This document shows positions 17,222 through 25,781 of a DNA stretch of 64,000 nt, one piece after another. The notes under the pieces were generated by a model. That model made no database searches and was not told where the DNA came from. It saw only the letters and a program-made list of their open reading frames with translations. Made by a program: the position numbers and the translations under genes. The first letter of the stretch is position 1. Every line of letters begins with the position of its first letter. Source of the DNA: Sporosarcina sp. FSL K6-2383 (GTDB taxonomy: Bacteria; Bacillota; Bacilli; Bacillales_A; Planococcaceae); the NCBI RefSeq assembly GCF_038618305.1, contig NZ_CP152017.1, positions 372,001 to 436,000 on the forward strand. Reading direction: 5' to 3'.

Positions 17222-17965
17222 CTATTTTTTTGGGGGTTCATTAACAGCAAGATTGACTAAATCAACCATCTTGCCTACGAAACTTTCTAGAAGCTTTTCC
17301 CCTTTTTCCACACTAGCAAGCGTCGCATCTCCAAATACTCCACTTTTACTTAAATCCCCTAGAGATATTGTAGAACTTCCATATAGTGCAGGTCTATCAG
17401 GGTACTCCTTTACAGCCTTGGACATATCAACTAATTCAGGCTTTACCGCAAGCATCAAGGAGGTTTCAAATTCACAAGCATGGATCATACCGGACCAAGT
17501 CTGAGAATCACAATGTTCTGCCATGACTTTATGAATATCGGGATAAAATAAGTAGATGACATTCATATCTAGCTCATCCATCAGCTCACGAGTCGCATAT
17601 TTCATAGCTGCATTATTAGCATCATGCCCGTTCACTAGAATAAGTGTTTTTACGCCATACCGGTTAACACTGTGAGCTACATCTTTAATAACTGCTTCAA
17701 CATGATGTTGCTGAAGTGAAACTGTCCCCGGAATATCACGCCATACCCATGAGTAACCGAATGGTACAGCTGGTAATAATAGAGCTCCAGTCTCCTCACA
17801 AATTCTTCGTGAAATGCCTTCAGCTAAATAGATGTCAACGCCTAATGGAAGATGGTGGCCATGCTGTTCTGTAGCACCTAAAGGTAAAATGGCAACTGGG
17901 TATTCCTCTATCGCAATTTTAACTTGGTCTCTAGTCATGTTAATCAATTCTTTAGCCTTTGCCAT
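17222..17965 (-). CDS. Creatininase-family amidohydrolase
   Basis: This 247-residue metal-dependent hydrolase is of the creatininase fold. Metal and catalytic residues are visible in LPLGATEQHGHHLPLGVD (Glu, His, Asp), LVNGHDANNAAM (replacing the usual NGHGGN) and HACEFETSLML (Glu). Family members open cyclic amides or lactones (creatinine, formamidopyrimidines). It is the last gene of the PTS operon, so I infer that it acts on the imported compound or a breakdown product, not on creatinine. A GGAGCTG site precedes the ATG. The substrate is unknown. Confidence 0.82.
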   Translation of the reverse strand: MAKAKELINMTRDQVKIAIEEYPVAILPLGATEQHGHHLPLGVDIYLAEGISRRICEETGALLLPAVPFGYSWVWRDIPGTVSLQQHHVEAVIKDVAHSVNRYGVKTLILVNGHDANNAAMKYATRELMDELDMNVIYLFYPDIHKVMAEHCDSQTWSGMIHACEFETSLMLAVKPELVDMSKAVKEYPDRPALYGSSTISLGDLSKSGVFGDATLASVEKGEKLLESFVGKMVDLVNLAVNEPPKK

Positions 17966-17970
17966 CTCGT

Positions 17971-18594
17971 TCAGCTCCTTAGTCCCTGCATCAGCTCTAC
18001 ATAACGTTTTGCTTTTTCTTCGATATTCTTCAAATCTTTTGTAGTTGCACCCCTTGGTACAAGGTCATTTCCAATAGCAAATGAAGAGCAGCCTGCTTCA
18101 TAATAATCTTTTAAATTATTTAGATCAACGCCACCTACTCCCATAATATGTACATTCGGAAATGGTCCTTGAAGACTTTTCACATAGGATACCCCAAGCA
18201 CATTTGCTGGGAATAATTTCACTACTTCCACTTCTTCTTGTACCGCTTGCATAATCTCTCCTGGAGTGAATACGCCGGGAATTACGCTCACACGTTTTGA
18301 TTGTACATAGCGGGTTAAGTCTCGATCCCAACCAGGTGTAATGATATACTTGCCTCCAGCGTCCAATACACGATCTACTTGGTGTGTGTGAACGACAGTA
18401 CCTGCCCCAAGATAAACCGAAGCTTGGAATGCCGAACTAATTTTCCGAATGGAACCAAGTGCTTTCTCTTCTTCGCTCAATGATACCTCAAGCATTGTAA
18501 TACCATTTTCAACCAACTTCTCTGTGATGGCAACTGCATATTCCGGATCTATCCCTCTTAGAATCGCTACAATACTTCCATTTTCTACTATCAT
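17971..18594 (-). CDS. KDPG/KHG-type aldolase (2-keto-3-deoxy acid phosphate aldolase family)
   Basis: This 207-residue class I aldolase of the Eda family forms a Schiff base with a Lys and cuts a 2-keto-3-deoxy sugar acid into pyruvate and an aldehyde. Catalytic features are the Glu in MLEVSLSEEEKALGSI, the GAGTVVHTHQV loop, the ITPGWD segment and the Schiff-base Lys in VEVVKLFPAN, followed by the phosphate-binding GVGGVDLNN and SFAIGNDLV. Length is normal. Next to PTS transport and a lactonase it most likely splits a phosphorylated keto-deoxy acid; which one is not visible. Confidence 0.85.
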   Translation of the reverse strand: MIVENGSIVAILRGIDPEYAVAITEKLVENGITMLEVSLSEEEKALGSIRKISSAFQASVYLGAGTVVHTHQVDRVLDAGGKYIITPGWDRDLTRYVQSKRVSVIPGVFTPGEIMQAVQEEVEVVKLFPANVLGVSYVKSLQGPFPNVHIMGVGGVDLNNLKDYYEAGCSSFAIGNDLVPRGATTKDLKNIEEKAKRYVELMQGLRS

Positions 18595-18604
18595 AATTTA
18601 ATTA

Positions 18605-19525
18605 TCACCCTTCAAATTGCCCTAACCAACGGGCAGGATTGTCTACAAATATTGTATTAATATCGTTTTGACTTACGCCTTCTTCCAATAAGCGCGGTAT
18701 GAATTTTTTCAAAATATATTCAAAACCAGGACCTCCACCATAAGCGTGTAAATAAGCTTGGCGACCCATATCGGCAGAAATGAGAAGTTGTTTTACATAG
18801 CCATTTTCAATCATATTTTTGATAAGCCCCACCCTAGTACTGTCAGGGTAATATTTTATCTTACTTACACCGTCAAATTGCACATATGCTCCTCTTTTGG
18901 CAAGTTGTAAATGATAATATGGATCTGCGTTTCGATCGCTATGACCTACTGCCACTTTTGTAAGATCAACTTGTTCCTCTTCTAAAATATCAAGCAGCTC
19001 TTCACCCATTGTTCCTGCTTCTGTGTGCAGCCACACGGGTGCACCTGTTTCTTTTTGTGCTCGACCAACAGCTCTCGTAACTTTTTCTTCAAGAGGATGA
19101 ATTAATTGATCCCAAGATCCGGCTTTTAAAAAGCCGGCTTTGGCGTCAGTTCCATCCATTCCTATCGTAACGTCTCTTACTAACTTTTCTTGGATTTCCT
19201 CAATCGTTAATGCCTCTACCCATGCTGGGAAATAAATATGTTTGTTAAATCCCGTAGTCGCAATCACATTAACACCCGCTTCTACCGCCATCCGCTTTAG
19301 TTTAGAAGCGTCTCTTCCGTAATCTAAAGTAGTCGCATCTACTAGCGCATTTCCACCTGCTTTTTTAAACCTTAAAAGTTCACTGACTGATGCTTCATAG
19401 TCTGTCAGCTCTAAATCACGATCCTTTTGATTTGAAGGTGGATTTGTCCACAAATGTTCGTGACTATAAGTAAATCCAAGATCCTTTACGCCTATATCCC
19501 CTAAAACCGTTCTTATTTTTCCCAT
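18605..19525 (-). CDS. Phosphotriesterase-family hydrolase (probable phospho-sugar lactonase)
   Basis: This 306-residue amidohydrolase-superfamily enzyme belongs to the phosphotriesterase group (COG1735). Metal ligands are visible: His22 and His24 in SHEHLW, the likely bridging Lys in AGFLKAGSW, His in VWLHTEAG, His in VGHSDRN, and the catalytic Asp in LISADMGRQ. Characterised Gram-positive members of this group hydrolyse lactones of phosphorylated pentonic acids, so a lactone made from the PTS product is a reasonable substrate. The ATG at 19525 follows AGGAGG; the TTG just before it is rejected. Confidence 0.83.
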   Translation of the reverse strand: MGKIRTVLGDIGVKDLGFTYSHEHLWTNPPSNQKDRDLELTDYEASVSELLRFKKAGGNALVDATTLDYGRDASKLKRMAVEAGVNVIATTGFNKHIYFPAWVEALTIEEIQEKLVRDVTIGMDGTDAKAGFLKAGSWDQLIHPLEEKVTRAVGRAQKETGAPVWLHTEAGTMGEELLDILEEEQVDLTKVAVGHSDRNADPYYHLQLAKRGAYVQFDGVSKIKYYPDSTRVGLIKNMIENGYVKQLLISADMGRQAYLHAYGGGPGFEYILKKFIPRLLEEGVSQNDINTIFVDNPARWLGQFEG

Positions 19526-19557
19526 CAAGAATTCCTCCTACACACTATATTCTTCAC

Positions 19558-20826
19558 TTATAAGCCAATTCCAAATAACATTCCCACTAGTCTAATGATG
19601 ACAACAACGATAATAGCATCCGGTGAAGCAAACCAAAGGCCCTCGATGCCATAAGCTGTTACATCAACTAGTGGATAGGCAAGTGCTACGAGTAGTGACC
19701 ATGAAATACCTAAGAACAAACCTGCAATCATTGCACCTCTTCTTCCACCTGTAGCGTTACCAAAAACACCTGCAGCACCACCCATGAAGAATAATCCGAT
19801 AACGGAAGGTAATACAACTACAGGGAGTATACTCGATATTAATGTCACTAAAAGACCCCCTACTAACGCTGACAAGAAACCAAGCGTTACAGCGATTGGA
19901 GCGAATGAAAAGAAGATAGGAACGTCTAAAGCAGGTTTTGCGCCAGGTACTATTTTTTCCGCTACCCCTTTAAATGCAGGAACAATCTCCCCTAGGAACA
20001 TCCGCACACCTTGTAGAAGAATAAGAATACCTGCGACAAACGTTAAAGCATTCATTAAGGAAAACTGAAATACGTCTGTTCCACCTGTGATCTCATGCAT
20101 TGTTGCTCCATCTACAAAGATCGCAGTCACTAAATAAAGAGCAATCATTATGATTCCCATCAGAACACTCATATCTTTTAAGAAATCAAGTGACTTGGGT
20201 ACTTTAACATCCTCTGTTGATTTCTCTTTATTGCCCAACTTACCGCCAATCCACCCGGACATACTAATCCACGTGCTCCCCCAGAAACCAAATGCAATGT
20301 TGTCATTGCCTGTGATCTTCCTCACAAACGGTTGTGAAATTGCAGGGAAAAGTACCATTGAAATACCTTGAATGATAGAACCAAGAATAATGGTAGTGGT
20401 ACTAGATAGCCCCATCTGATTAAAGACAATTGCCATTGTACCAGCAAATGAGAACATCATATGTCCAGTCAAAAAGATATACTTCCACTTTGTTACTCTG
20501 GCAATCAATAAGTTAATTAAAAAGGAGAAAACTAATATTAAAGCTGTTTCCGTCCCTAATACAGTTTGCACCGAAGCGACTAAAGCATTGTCCTCCGCAA
20601 CAATACCTGTTAATCCGAAAGCTTTATTAAACATATTACTAAATGGAACCAAGGCACCAACGATAACATTAGCTCCTTGTTGTAAAATAATGAATCCAAA
20701 AATGGTTTTTAATGTACCTTTAATCACATCGGAAGTAGATTTCCGAAGAGCCACTAATCCGACGAGCGCAATAATCCCCAGAATAATTGCTGGATTACTT
20801 AAGACTGATACAACTGCATCTAACAT
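19558..20826 (-). CDS. PTS EIIC membrane component, ascorbate (SgaT/UlaA) family
   Basis: This 422-residue membrane protein of the ascorbate-type PTS family (no Glc-type EIIC motif) has about ten or more hydrophobic segments. The first is VVSVLSNPAIILGIIALVGL, and the family stretches LRKSTSDVIKGTLKTIFGF and GVRMFLGEIVPAF are present. It moves the substrate across the membrane while EIIB phosphorylates it. It sits directly after EIIB and EIIA genes. UlaA imports ascorbate in E. coli, but the neighbours here (aldolase, creatininase) do not match the ula pathway, so the sugar or lactone is open. Confidence 0.88.
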   Translation of the reverse strand: MLDAVVSVLSNPAIILGIIALVGLVALRKSTSDVIKGTLKTIFGFIILQQGANVIVGALVPFSNMFNKAFGLTGIVAEDNALVASVQTVLGTETALILVFSFLINLLIARVTKWKYIFLTGHMMFSFAGTMAIVFNQMGLSSTTTIILGSIIQGISMVLFPAISQPFVRKITGNDNIAFGFWGSTWISMSGWIGGKLGNKEKSTEDVKVPKSLDFLKDMSVLMGIIMIALYLVTAIFVDGATMHEITGGTDVFQFSLMNALTFVAGILILLQGVRMFLGEIVPAFKGVAEKIVPGAKPALDVPIFFSFAPIAVTLGFLSALVGGLLVTLISSILPVVVLPSVIGLFFMGGAAGVFGNATGGRRGAMIAGLFLGISWSLLVALAYPLVDVTAYGIEGLWFASPDAIIVVVIIRLVGMLFGIGL

Positions 20827-20832
20827 ATTTCA

Positions 20833-21117
20833 TCACCCCTTTTCAGCTAATCTTTTAATGATAGGCATTACTTTACTTTCAATCTCATCTTTGTCCAATA
20901 AGTTATTGATAGAAATAACTTCCATAGGCTCATCCTGTAACTCAGTTGAAATTTCACTTGATGCCACCATAAAATCACATGACATTCCCTTGGCAGATCC
21001 TAAATCAACCGCTTCCCCATTCACTTCATACCCATGACCTTTTGCTATAGACTGAATATCCATTAGAAGCATTAAACTAGTTCCAAATCCCATTCCACAT
21101 ACCGTTACTATTTTCAT
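20833..21117 (-). CDS. PTS EIIB component, ascorbate/galactitol type
   Basis: This is a 94-residue cytosolic phosphocarrier. The phosphorylated Cys is Cys7 in VTVCGMGFGTS, the family P-loop. The rest has the small alpha/beta layout with a VASSEIS strand. It takes phosphate from EIIA and passes it to the sugar bound in EIIC. The AAGGGGTG site lies before the ATG, and the EIIC gene starts six bases after its stop. Confidence 0.88.
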   Translation of the reverse strand: MKIVTVCGMGFGTSLMLLMDIQSIAKGHGYEVNGEAVDLGSAKGMSCDFMVASSEISTELQDEPMEVISINNLLDKDEIESKVMPIIKRLAEKG

Positions 21118-21133
21118 TAATAAACACCCCTTT

Positions 21134-21565
21134 TTAGATTATCGAAAGAATATCTTCTTTCGTTGTCGCTGTATTCATAATCATATTTAACTTCTCTTCA
21201 TCCCTTAATAAATTCGCCAGCGCTTGAAGCATTTCAATGTGGCTAGTGCTATCTGTTCCGCAAAGTGCACAAACTAGTGTTATAGGATCATTAGATGGAT
21301 GTCCAAATACGACCGGCTCACTCAATCTAACGATAGATACGCCTTTTCCTAATGCACCCGATTCAGGTCTAGCATGCGGAAATGCAATATGGGGGGCAAT
21401 TACAATATACGGTCCCACATCTTGAAATCCTTTTACCATTGCGTCTACATATCGGTCTTCTGCTAGTCCTGCGTTTACTAATAATTGCCCCGCCTTTCTA
21501 ATGGCGTCTTCAGCATTTTCTGCTTTAATATCCAGTTCAATCAGTTCTTCTGTAAGCACTAACAT
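21134..21565 (-). CDS. PTS EIIA component, fructose/mannitol (UlaC-like) type
   Basis: This is a 143-residue EIIA domain. The phosphorylated His is His64 in IAFPHARPE, with partner His59 in IAPHIA. The frame stays open to 21610, but ATG 21565 has AAGGGA upstream; that site lies inside the last codons of the gntR gene, coupling translation. Phosphate flows from HPr to this protein, then EIIB. Its presence as a separate gene with separate EIIB and EIIC matches the ascorbate-type PTS. Confidence 0.86.
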   Translation of the reverse strand: MLVLTEELIELDIKAENAEDAIRKAGQLLVNAGLAEDRYVDAMVKGFQDVGPYIVIAPHIAFPHARPESGALGKGVSIVRLSEPVVFGHPSNDPITLVCALCGTDSTSHIEMLQALANLLRDEEKLNMIMNTATTKEDILSII

Positions 21566-21569
21566 TCTT

Positions 21570-22337
21570 TCATCCCTTTCCTTCATTTGTTTTCGTTTTG
21601 TTTCTTCCATCTAAATCAATGTAATACTCATAACGATCTCCTCTATTCGACATTTCAACTAATTCAAATGGAGTCCCGTCTTCCAAATAAGAAACTCTAG
21701 TTAAATGTAACAAGGCTGATTGAGGCGGTATTCGTAACTCTATAGCTTCAAGATCACTGGCATTTCTAGCCTGAATTCGTTCGTTAGCTTTACTAAGCCG
21801 TATATCATATTCATCCTCTAAGGTTTCATATAATGATTCCCCTTGCAGGCCTTTTTCTAGTAAACCCGGCACATATTTAGCACGCATATAGTTAATCATT
21901 ATGGCAATAGGCTCTCCATTAGCTAAACGTATCCTTTTTAGACAAAGGATTTTTTCACTGGAAGATAGTTGTAATTTCTTTTTAAGTTTCTGAGTTGGCT
22001 CCATTTCCATCAGCACTGTATTTTCAGTTTGTATTTCTTTTCCCTGCCGTTGCATCTCTTCTGTCCAACTCGTAATTGTCCCTGCAGTTTGCACTATGCT
22101 TTTTGACTCTACAAAGGTGCCTTTACCTTGTATCTTCCTCACTACTCCATCAACGACTAATTCATCAATCGTCCTGCGTACAGTTATCCGGCTAACACCG
22201 TACATCTTTTCAATTTCCGGCTCGATTGGCAGGACATCTCCCTCCACAAGGTTCTCTTCAATATACTTTGTTAAGGACACTTTCAACTGCTTATACAGGG
22301 GTGTCTTCGATTTACTACTCAACGGTTCTTGTTGCAC
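21570..22337 (-). CDS. GntR/HutC-type transcriptional regulator of the PTS operon
   Basis: This regulator has 255 residues: an N-terminal winged HTH (PLYKQLKVSLTKYI, then LPIEPEIEKMYGVSRITV, RRTIDELVVDG, KGTFV) and a C-terminal UTRA ligand domain (KILCLKRIRLANGEPIAIM, SLYETLEDEY, RVSYLEDGTPFELVE). UTRA domains bind small sugar-like ligands. The GTG at 22337 follows GGAG by four bases; an ATG at 22355 has no ribosome site. It is the first gene of its operon and has three copies of a palindrome in front, so it likely represses itself and the PTS genes until the inducer arrives. Confidence 0.85.
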   Translation of the reverse strand: MQQEPLSSKSKTPLYKQLKVSLTKYIEENLVEGDVLPIEPEIEKMYGVSRITVRRTIDELVVDGVVRKIQGKGTFVESKSIVQTAGTITSWTEEMQRQGKEIQTENTVLMEMEPTQKLKKKLQLSSSEKILCLKRIRLANGEPIAIMINYMRAKYVPGLLEKGLQGESLYETLEDEYDIRLSKANERIQARNASDLEAIELRIPPQSALLHLTRVSYLEDGTPFELVEMSNRGDRYEYYIDLDGRNKTKTNEGKG

Positions 22338-22363
22338 ACCTCTCCGCCCTTTCATTTCATATT

Positions 22364-22457
22364 CATTATGATGTATTTCAAATAATCAACTTAATTGAAT
22401 CATAACATTATAATGTATTATGTCAATAATTTTATTTAAAGCGTTTTCATTATAATG
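22364..22457 (-). promoter_or_regulatory. Control region of the PTS operon: three palindromes at 42-bp spacing, promoter, cre-like site
   Basis: CATTATGATG (22364-22373), CATTATAATG (22406-22415) and CATTATAATG (22448-22457) have centres exactly 42 bp apart, about four helix turns. The middle one, extended to ACATTATAATGT, lies between the minus-strand -35 TTGACA (22421-22426) and -10 TATGAT (22399-22404; 16-base spacer). A cre-like sequence TTAAAGCGTTTTCA (22436-22449) lies just upstream. This predicts repression by the GntR protein and carbon catabolite control by CcpA. Confidence 0.7.
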
Positions 22458-22597
22458 ATTATCATTTTAATGGTTTGATTAAAAACGTCCCCTAACCGGT
22501 AGCCCGGCTAAGAGACATTTGTCTGACCTCATATTTGCGAAGTATTCATAGAGGATTAACTACATAAGGTTTCACCACAACATTTCGTTCAGTAAAT

Positions 22598-22638
22598 ACA
22601 AAAAAGCGAGGACACCTCTCACAGTGTACCTCGCTTGT
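22598..22638 (-). terminator. Terminator of the UMF1-type transporter gene, right copy of a duplicated hairpin
   Basis: AAGCGAGG pairs with CCTCGCTT. The loop matches the hairpin at 17131-17175 at most positions. It lies just after the stop of the MFS gene. Confidence 0.75.
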
Positions 22639-22642
22639 CTAG

Positions 22643-23905
22643 TTAAGCAGTTTTCACTTTATCATCCGGTTCTGGCACCTTCGCGAGTAGAACAAGCCCG
22701 ATAACGAACAACACTACGAGACTGAATACACCGTTTGCGGAGCTCCCTGTCAGCTGTGTCGTCAACGCTACCAATAAAGGACCCATGACGGATGCGAACT
22801 TGCCGAAAATATTATAGAATCCGAAAAACTCATTTGCTTTTTCTTTCGGGACAATTCTAGCAAAATAGGAACGACTAAGCGCCTGGATGCCTCCCTGTGA
22901 CGTTGCAACAAGCATCGCCAAGATCCAGAAATCCATCGTTGTTTTCATGAAATACGCATAAATACAAACGATAATATAAACACAAATACCAACATACAAC
23001 ATCTTTTTCCCTGTAAACTTCTGCGCCAGCTTACCGTAAATAATCGAAAATGGTGCAGCTACCACTTGTGTGACAAACAAAATAATTAGAAGATTAGTAG
23101 CGCTAATCCCTAAATCAGTTCCGTAGGCTGTTGACATATTAATAATCGTCCCGACGCCATCAATGTAGAAAAAGTAAGCCAGTAAGAATAAAAACACTGT
23201 CCGATATTTACGAATTTCTTTAAATGTCCCACCAAGCCGTCTGAAACTACCTCCGAGTATATTCGACTCACGTTTCACGCCATGAAGCTGACGCACATTT
23301 TTCAGCATCGGAATCGTAAACACAAACCACCAAATTGCCGTAATGACGAAGGCGATCCTACTCGCCATAGACACTGCAAGTGGAATCACTTCATTCTGGG
23401 CCAATAAAATAATAGCAATACTAATAATAAACGGAATTGTACTTCCAATATACCCAAAACCAAAGCCGCGTGCAGATATGTGATTCATTTGCTTTTGCGG
23501 TGTTACATCAACGAGAAATGCATCATAAAATATATTCGCACCATGGAAGCCAACGGCCGTTACCGTGTAGATAATCAATAACCACAACCAATTATCCCCC
23601 GGTACAAATGCCAACGAAACTGTCGAGACTGTCCCCACGAGGAAAAAGAACAGGAAAAATTTCTTCTTTAATCCTTCGTAATCCGCAATCGCCCCTAAAA
23701 CCGGCCCAATCATTGCCAAAATGAACGTCGCAATGGCAACTGAATAACCCAAATACGCAGTTGAATTCGACAAACTAACGCCAGCATCAGTTGCAACCGC
23801 CTTATAATATAGTGGAAAAACCGCGGTCGTAATAATAATGGAATATGCCGAGTTTGCCCAATCATAGAAAATCCAACTATTCTCTTGTTTCGTATACTTC
23901 TTCAT
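22643..23905 (-). CDS. MFS transporter, UMF1/Atg22 family
   Basis: This 420-residue integral membrane protein has about twelve hydrophobic segments. The start KYTKQENSWIFYDWANSAYS is the hallmark of the UMF1 family, which includes the yeast vacuolar amino acid effluxer Atg22. Other family pieces are GAIADYEGLKKKFF and ATSQGGIQALSRSYFARIVP. The bacterial substrate is not known. ATG 23905 follows AGGGG by seven bases; GTG 23911 is rejected. It is a single gene. Confidence 0.87.
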   Translation of the reverse strand: MKKYTKQENSWIFYDWANSAYSIIITTAVFPLYYKAVATDAGVSLSNSTAYLGYSVAIATFILAMIGPVLGAIADYEGLKKKFFLFFFLVGTVSTVSLAFVPGDNWLWLLIIYTVTAVGFHGANIFYDAFLVDVTPQKQMNHISARGFGFGYIGSTIPFIISIAIILLAQNEVIPLAVSMASRIAFVITAIWWFVFTIPMLKNVRQLHGVKRESNILGGSFRRLGGTFKEIRKYRTVFLFLLAYFFYIDGVGTIINMSTAYGTDLGISATNLLIILFVTQVVAAPFSIIYGKLAQKFTGKKMLYVGICVYIIVCIYAYFMKTTMDFWILAMLVATSQGGIQALSRSYFARIVPKEKANEFFGFYNIFGKFASVMGPLLVALTTQLTGSSANGVFSLVVLFVIGLVLLAKVPEPDDKVKTA

Positions 23906-23969
23906 CCCCACACCCCTTTCATCCCCTATAGACAGTTTACACGAAGTTGAATGTAAACATTGTAAAACT

Positions 23970-25271
23970 TCAATCTATTCTCAACAGTTCCTTTATCACT
24001 TTTCCATCCGTATTTCCCAAATCTACCCCTAGTAATCTTGCAAACGTTGGTCCCTCATCAACCAACCGCATATGTTCAATTTTCACATTCGGCTGAATCC
24101 CTTTCCCTGTCGCAATAAAAACCGTCGAGTAATCCTCTTTTCCTGGTGAGTAACCATGAGAAGCATGTGTATACTTGCCCGCCGCCACATCCCCCGCCGT
24201 AATGACATCTATGGACTCTCCATCAAGATGCTCTGTGAAATAAAAACCACGACGTGCCTCTATCATAAAAGCAGCATGCTCGTCCGCCCCGCGTAATCCA
24301 GCTTCTGCACCCTCTAGTACGAATTCAATACCATTAGCTTCATTAACCGCAAGGGAGTGCAGCAGCGCACGCACTTTATCCTTCGCCGGCTCATCTTTCA
24401 CATAAATATAAGCCGAACCATCATTACTCTTACAATATGCCTGCCAATCTTTCACCATGCCCCGCCCATTCAGTTGAATCAAACCACTATCCTTCAGTAA
24501 CACATTCAACTTAACAGCCCTCAAATGATCTAGCGAACTATGATCCCCCAGCACCACAATAGTCGTCCGTTCGTACATGCCACTATCCTTCAAAGCCGCC
24601 AAAATCTCTCCTAACCGTCTATCATGACGGTGAATAGCTGCATGTGCTTCCGCTGATGAAAACCCGTGATGGTGACGCTGTGTATCAAGATCTACCAAAT
24701 GAACCAGCATCAAGTTCGGTTTTTTCGTTTGAATTGTATGTACAGTCGACGCCGTCACGAAATCATCCAATTCTGGCTGAGCAATCCCCTTTCGCAGATG
24801 ACCAAACTTATTATTCATTTCAAGCTGATAACGCTTGCTACCATTCATAAAAGACACAGCAATTTGATGATGCCACGGACGATTCGCAAAAATTTCAGGC
24901 ATATGATAATCAATCTTCGCCTTTGCTGTCACTGGCCATAGCAATGCCGCCGTTGACAATCCTGCTTTCTTCGCCTCATCATACAACGTTGTCCCTTTAA
25001 TATAACGACGATGCCAATACCAATCCGGTGACAGTCGATTCGGCTGTAGCAACGTATTCGTCACAACGCCATGCCGATTTGGATAATTCCCCGTCACAAT
25101 ACTTGCATGACAAGGATACGTCACCGAAGGATAAATCGTCTCGACCTTTCTACAAATCGCTGCCTTATTCAATAATTCCTGAAAATGCGGCAGCGTCTCT
25201 AGCATCGGAAGATCAAGCGACGATAAACAATCAAAAGAAATAACAAGTAAATGATCTGTTAAACGTTCCAT
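23970..25271 (-). CDS. Alkaline-phosphatase-like nucleotide pyrophosphatase/phosphodiesterase
   Basis: This 433-residue protein of the Phosphodiest (ENPP-like) family binds two metal ions and cleaves phosphodiesters or phosphate esters. It starts with LLVISFDCLSSLDLPML (first metal Asp) and has the nucleophile region YPSVTYPCHASIVTGNYPNRHG (Thr in the SVTYPCH stretch). HLVDLDTQRHHHGF and VVLGDHSSLD supply metal ligands, and ASHGYSPG is near the end. There is no signal peptide, so it is probably cytosolic. ATG 25271 is preceded by GGAGG; the upstream 15 codons are rejected. The substrate is unknown. Confidence 0.83.
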   Translation of the reverse strand: MERLTDHLLVISFDCLSSLDLPMLETLPHFQELLNKAAICRKVETIYPSVTYPCHASIVTGNYPNRHGVVTNTLLQPNRLSPDWYWHRRYIKGTTLYDEAKKAGLSTAALLWPVTAKAKIDYHMPEIFANRPWHHQIAVSFMNGSKRYQLEMNNKFGHLRKGIAQPELDDFVTASTVHTIQTKKPNLMLVHLVDLDTQRHHHGFSSAEAHAAIHRHDRRLGEILAALKDSGMYERTTIVVLGDHSSLDHLRAVKLNVLLKDSGLIQLNGRGMVKDWQAYCKSNDGSAYIYVKDEPAKDKVRALLHSLAVNEANGIEFVLEGAEAGLRGADEHAAFMIEARRGFYFTEHLDGESIDVITAGDVAAGKYTHASHGYSPGKEDYSTVFIATGKGIQPNVKIEHMRLVDEGPTFARLLGVDLGNTDGKVIKELLRID

Positions 25272-25352
25272 TGTGAGCCTCCTTCTCAGACGATATATAC
25301 GCAACGATGGTTTCAATCATAAGCACACCCGAAATTCCCTATCATTAACTTA

Positions 25353-25652
25353 CTATAAATTATATTCGATTAAACCAAGTACTTTTCCTCTATTAGCTAG
25401 TCGCAGCTTCACGCGATATTTTGTTGCATGCCCACACCCCATGTGTTCAATTAAATTAGATGCAACGAGTTCAGTTATCAACTGACGAACTGATGATTTG
25501 CTTCTATCAAGATAGTTTTCTAATTCTTTACTCGTAAAAGTCTCGTGTTGCTTAATCCACCCCATCAATTTTAACGAAACACCTTGATCCTTTTTCGGCA
25601 ATGTAACAACGAAAGTATTTGGTACTATCCCCCAAAATGGTTCTTGCTCTAT
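25353..25652 (-). pseudogene. Remnant of an ATP-binding HTH regulator (AlbA_2/AAA_4-like C-terminus)
   Basis: An open stretch of about 100 codons runs from a stop at 25653-25655 to 25353. It reads EQEPFWGIVPNTFVVTLPKK, then a winged-helix part (FTSKELENYLDRSKSSVRQL, ITELVASNLIEHMG). The first part resembles the tail of DNA-binding ATPase-like regulators that end with a VTL(P)KK strand and an HTH. The N-terminal domains are missing and no ATG or ribosome site is present; a TTG at 25601 has none either. I judge it a truncated remnant. Confidence 0.5.
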
Positions 25653-25781
25653 TTAATCGATTATTTTTCACGTTATTTAGTTTTCAGTTTGCTCTTTCCG
25701 TGATAATGTTTATTCAAAACCCTTTATTGGATTGCATCACAACAATCTAATGGCGTTATTTAAAGTAAAGAGGCGATAACT

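Noticed and set aside
17222..17965. Creatinine degradation pathway
   Set aside because: Only the fold matches; there is no creatinase or sarcosine oxidase, and the operon is a PTS sugar-type set.
22480..22530. Stretch with a CCCGGCTAAG-like sequence, also loosely seen near 44880
   Set aside because: The match is short and imperfect; not enough to call a repeat or an RNA element.
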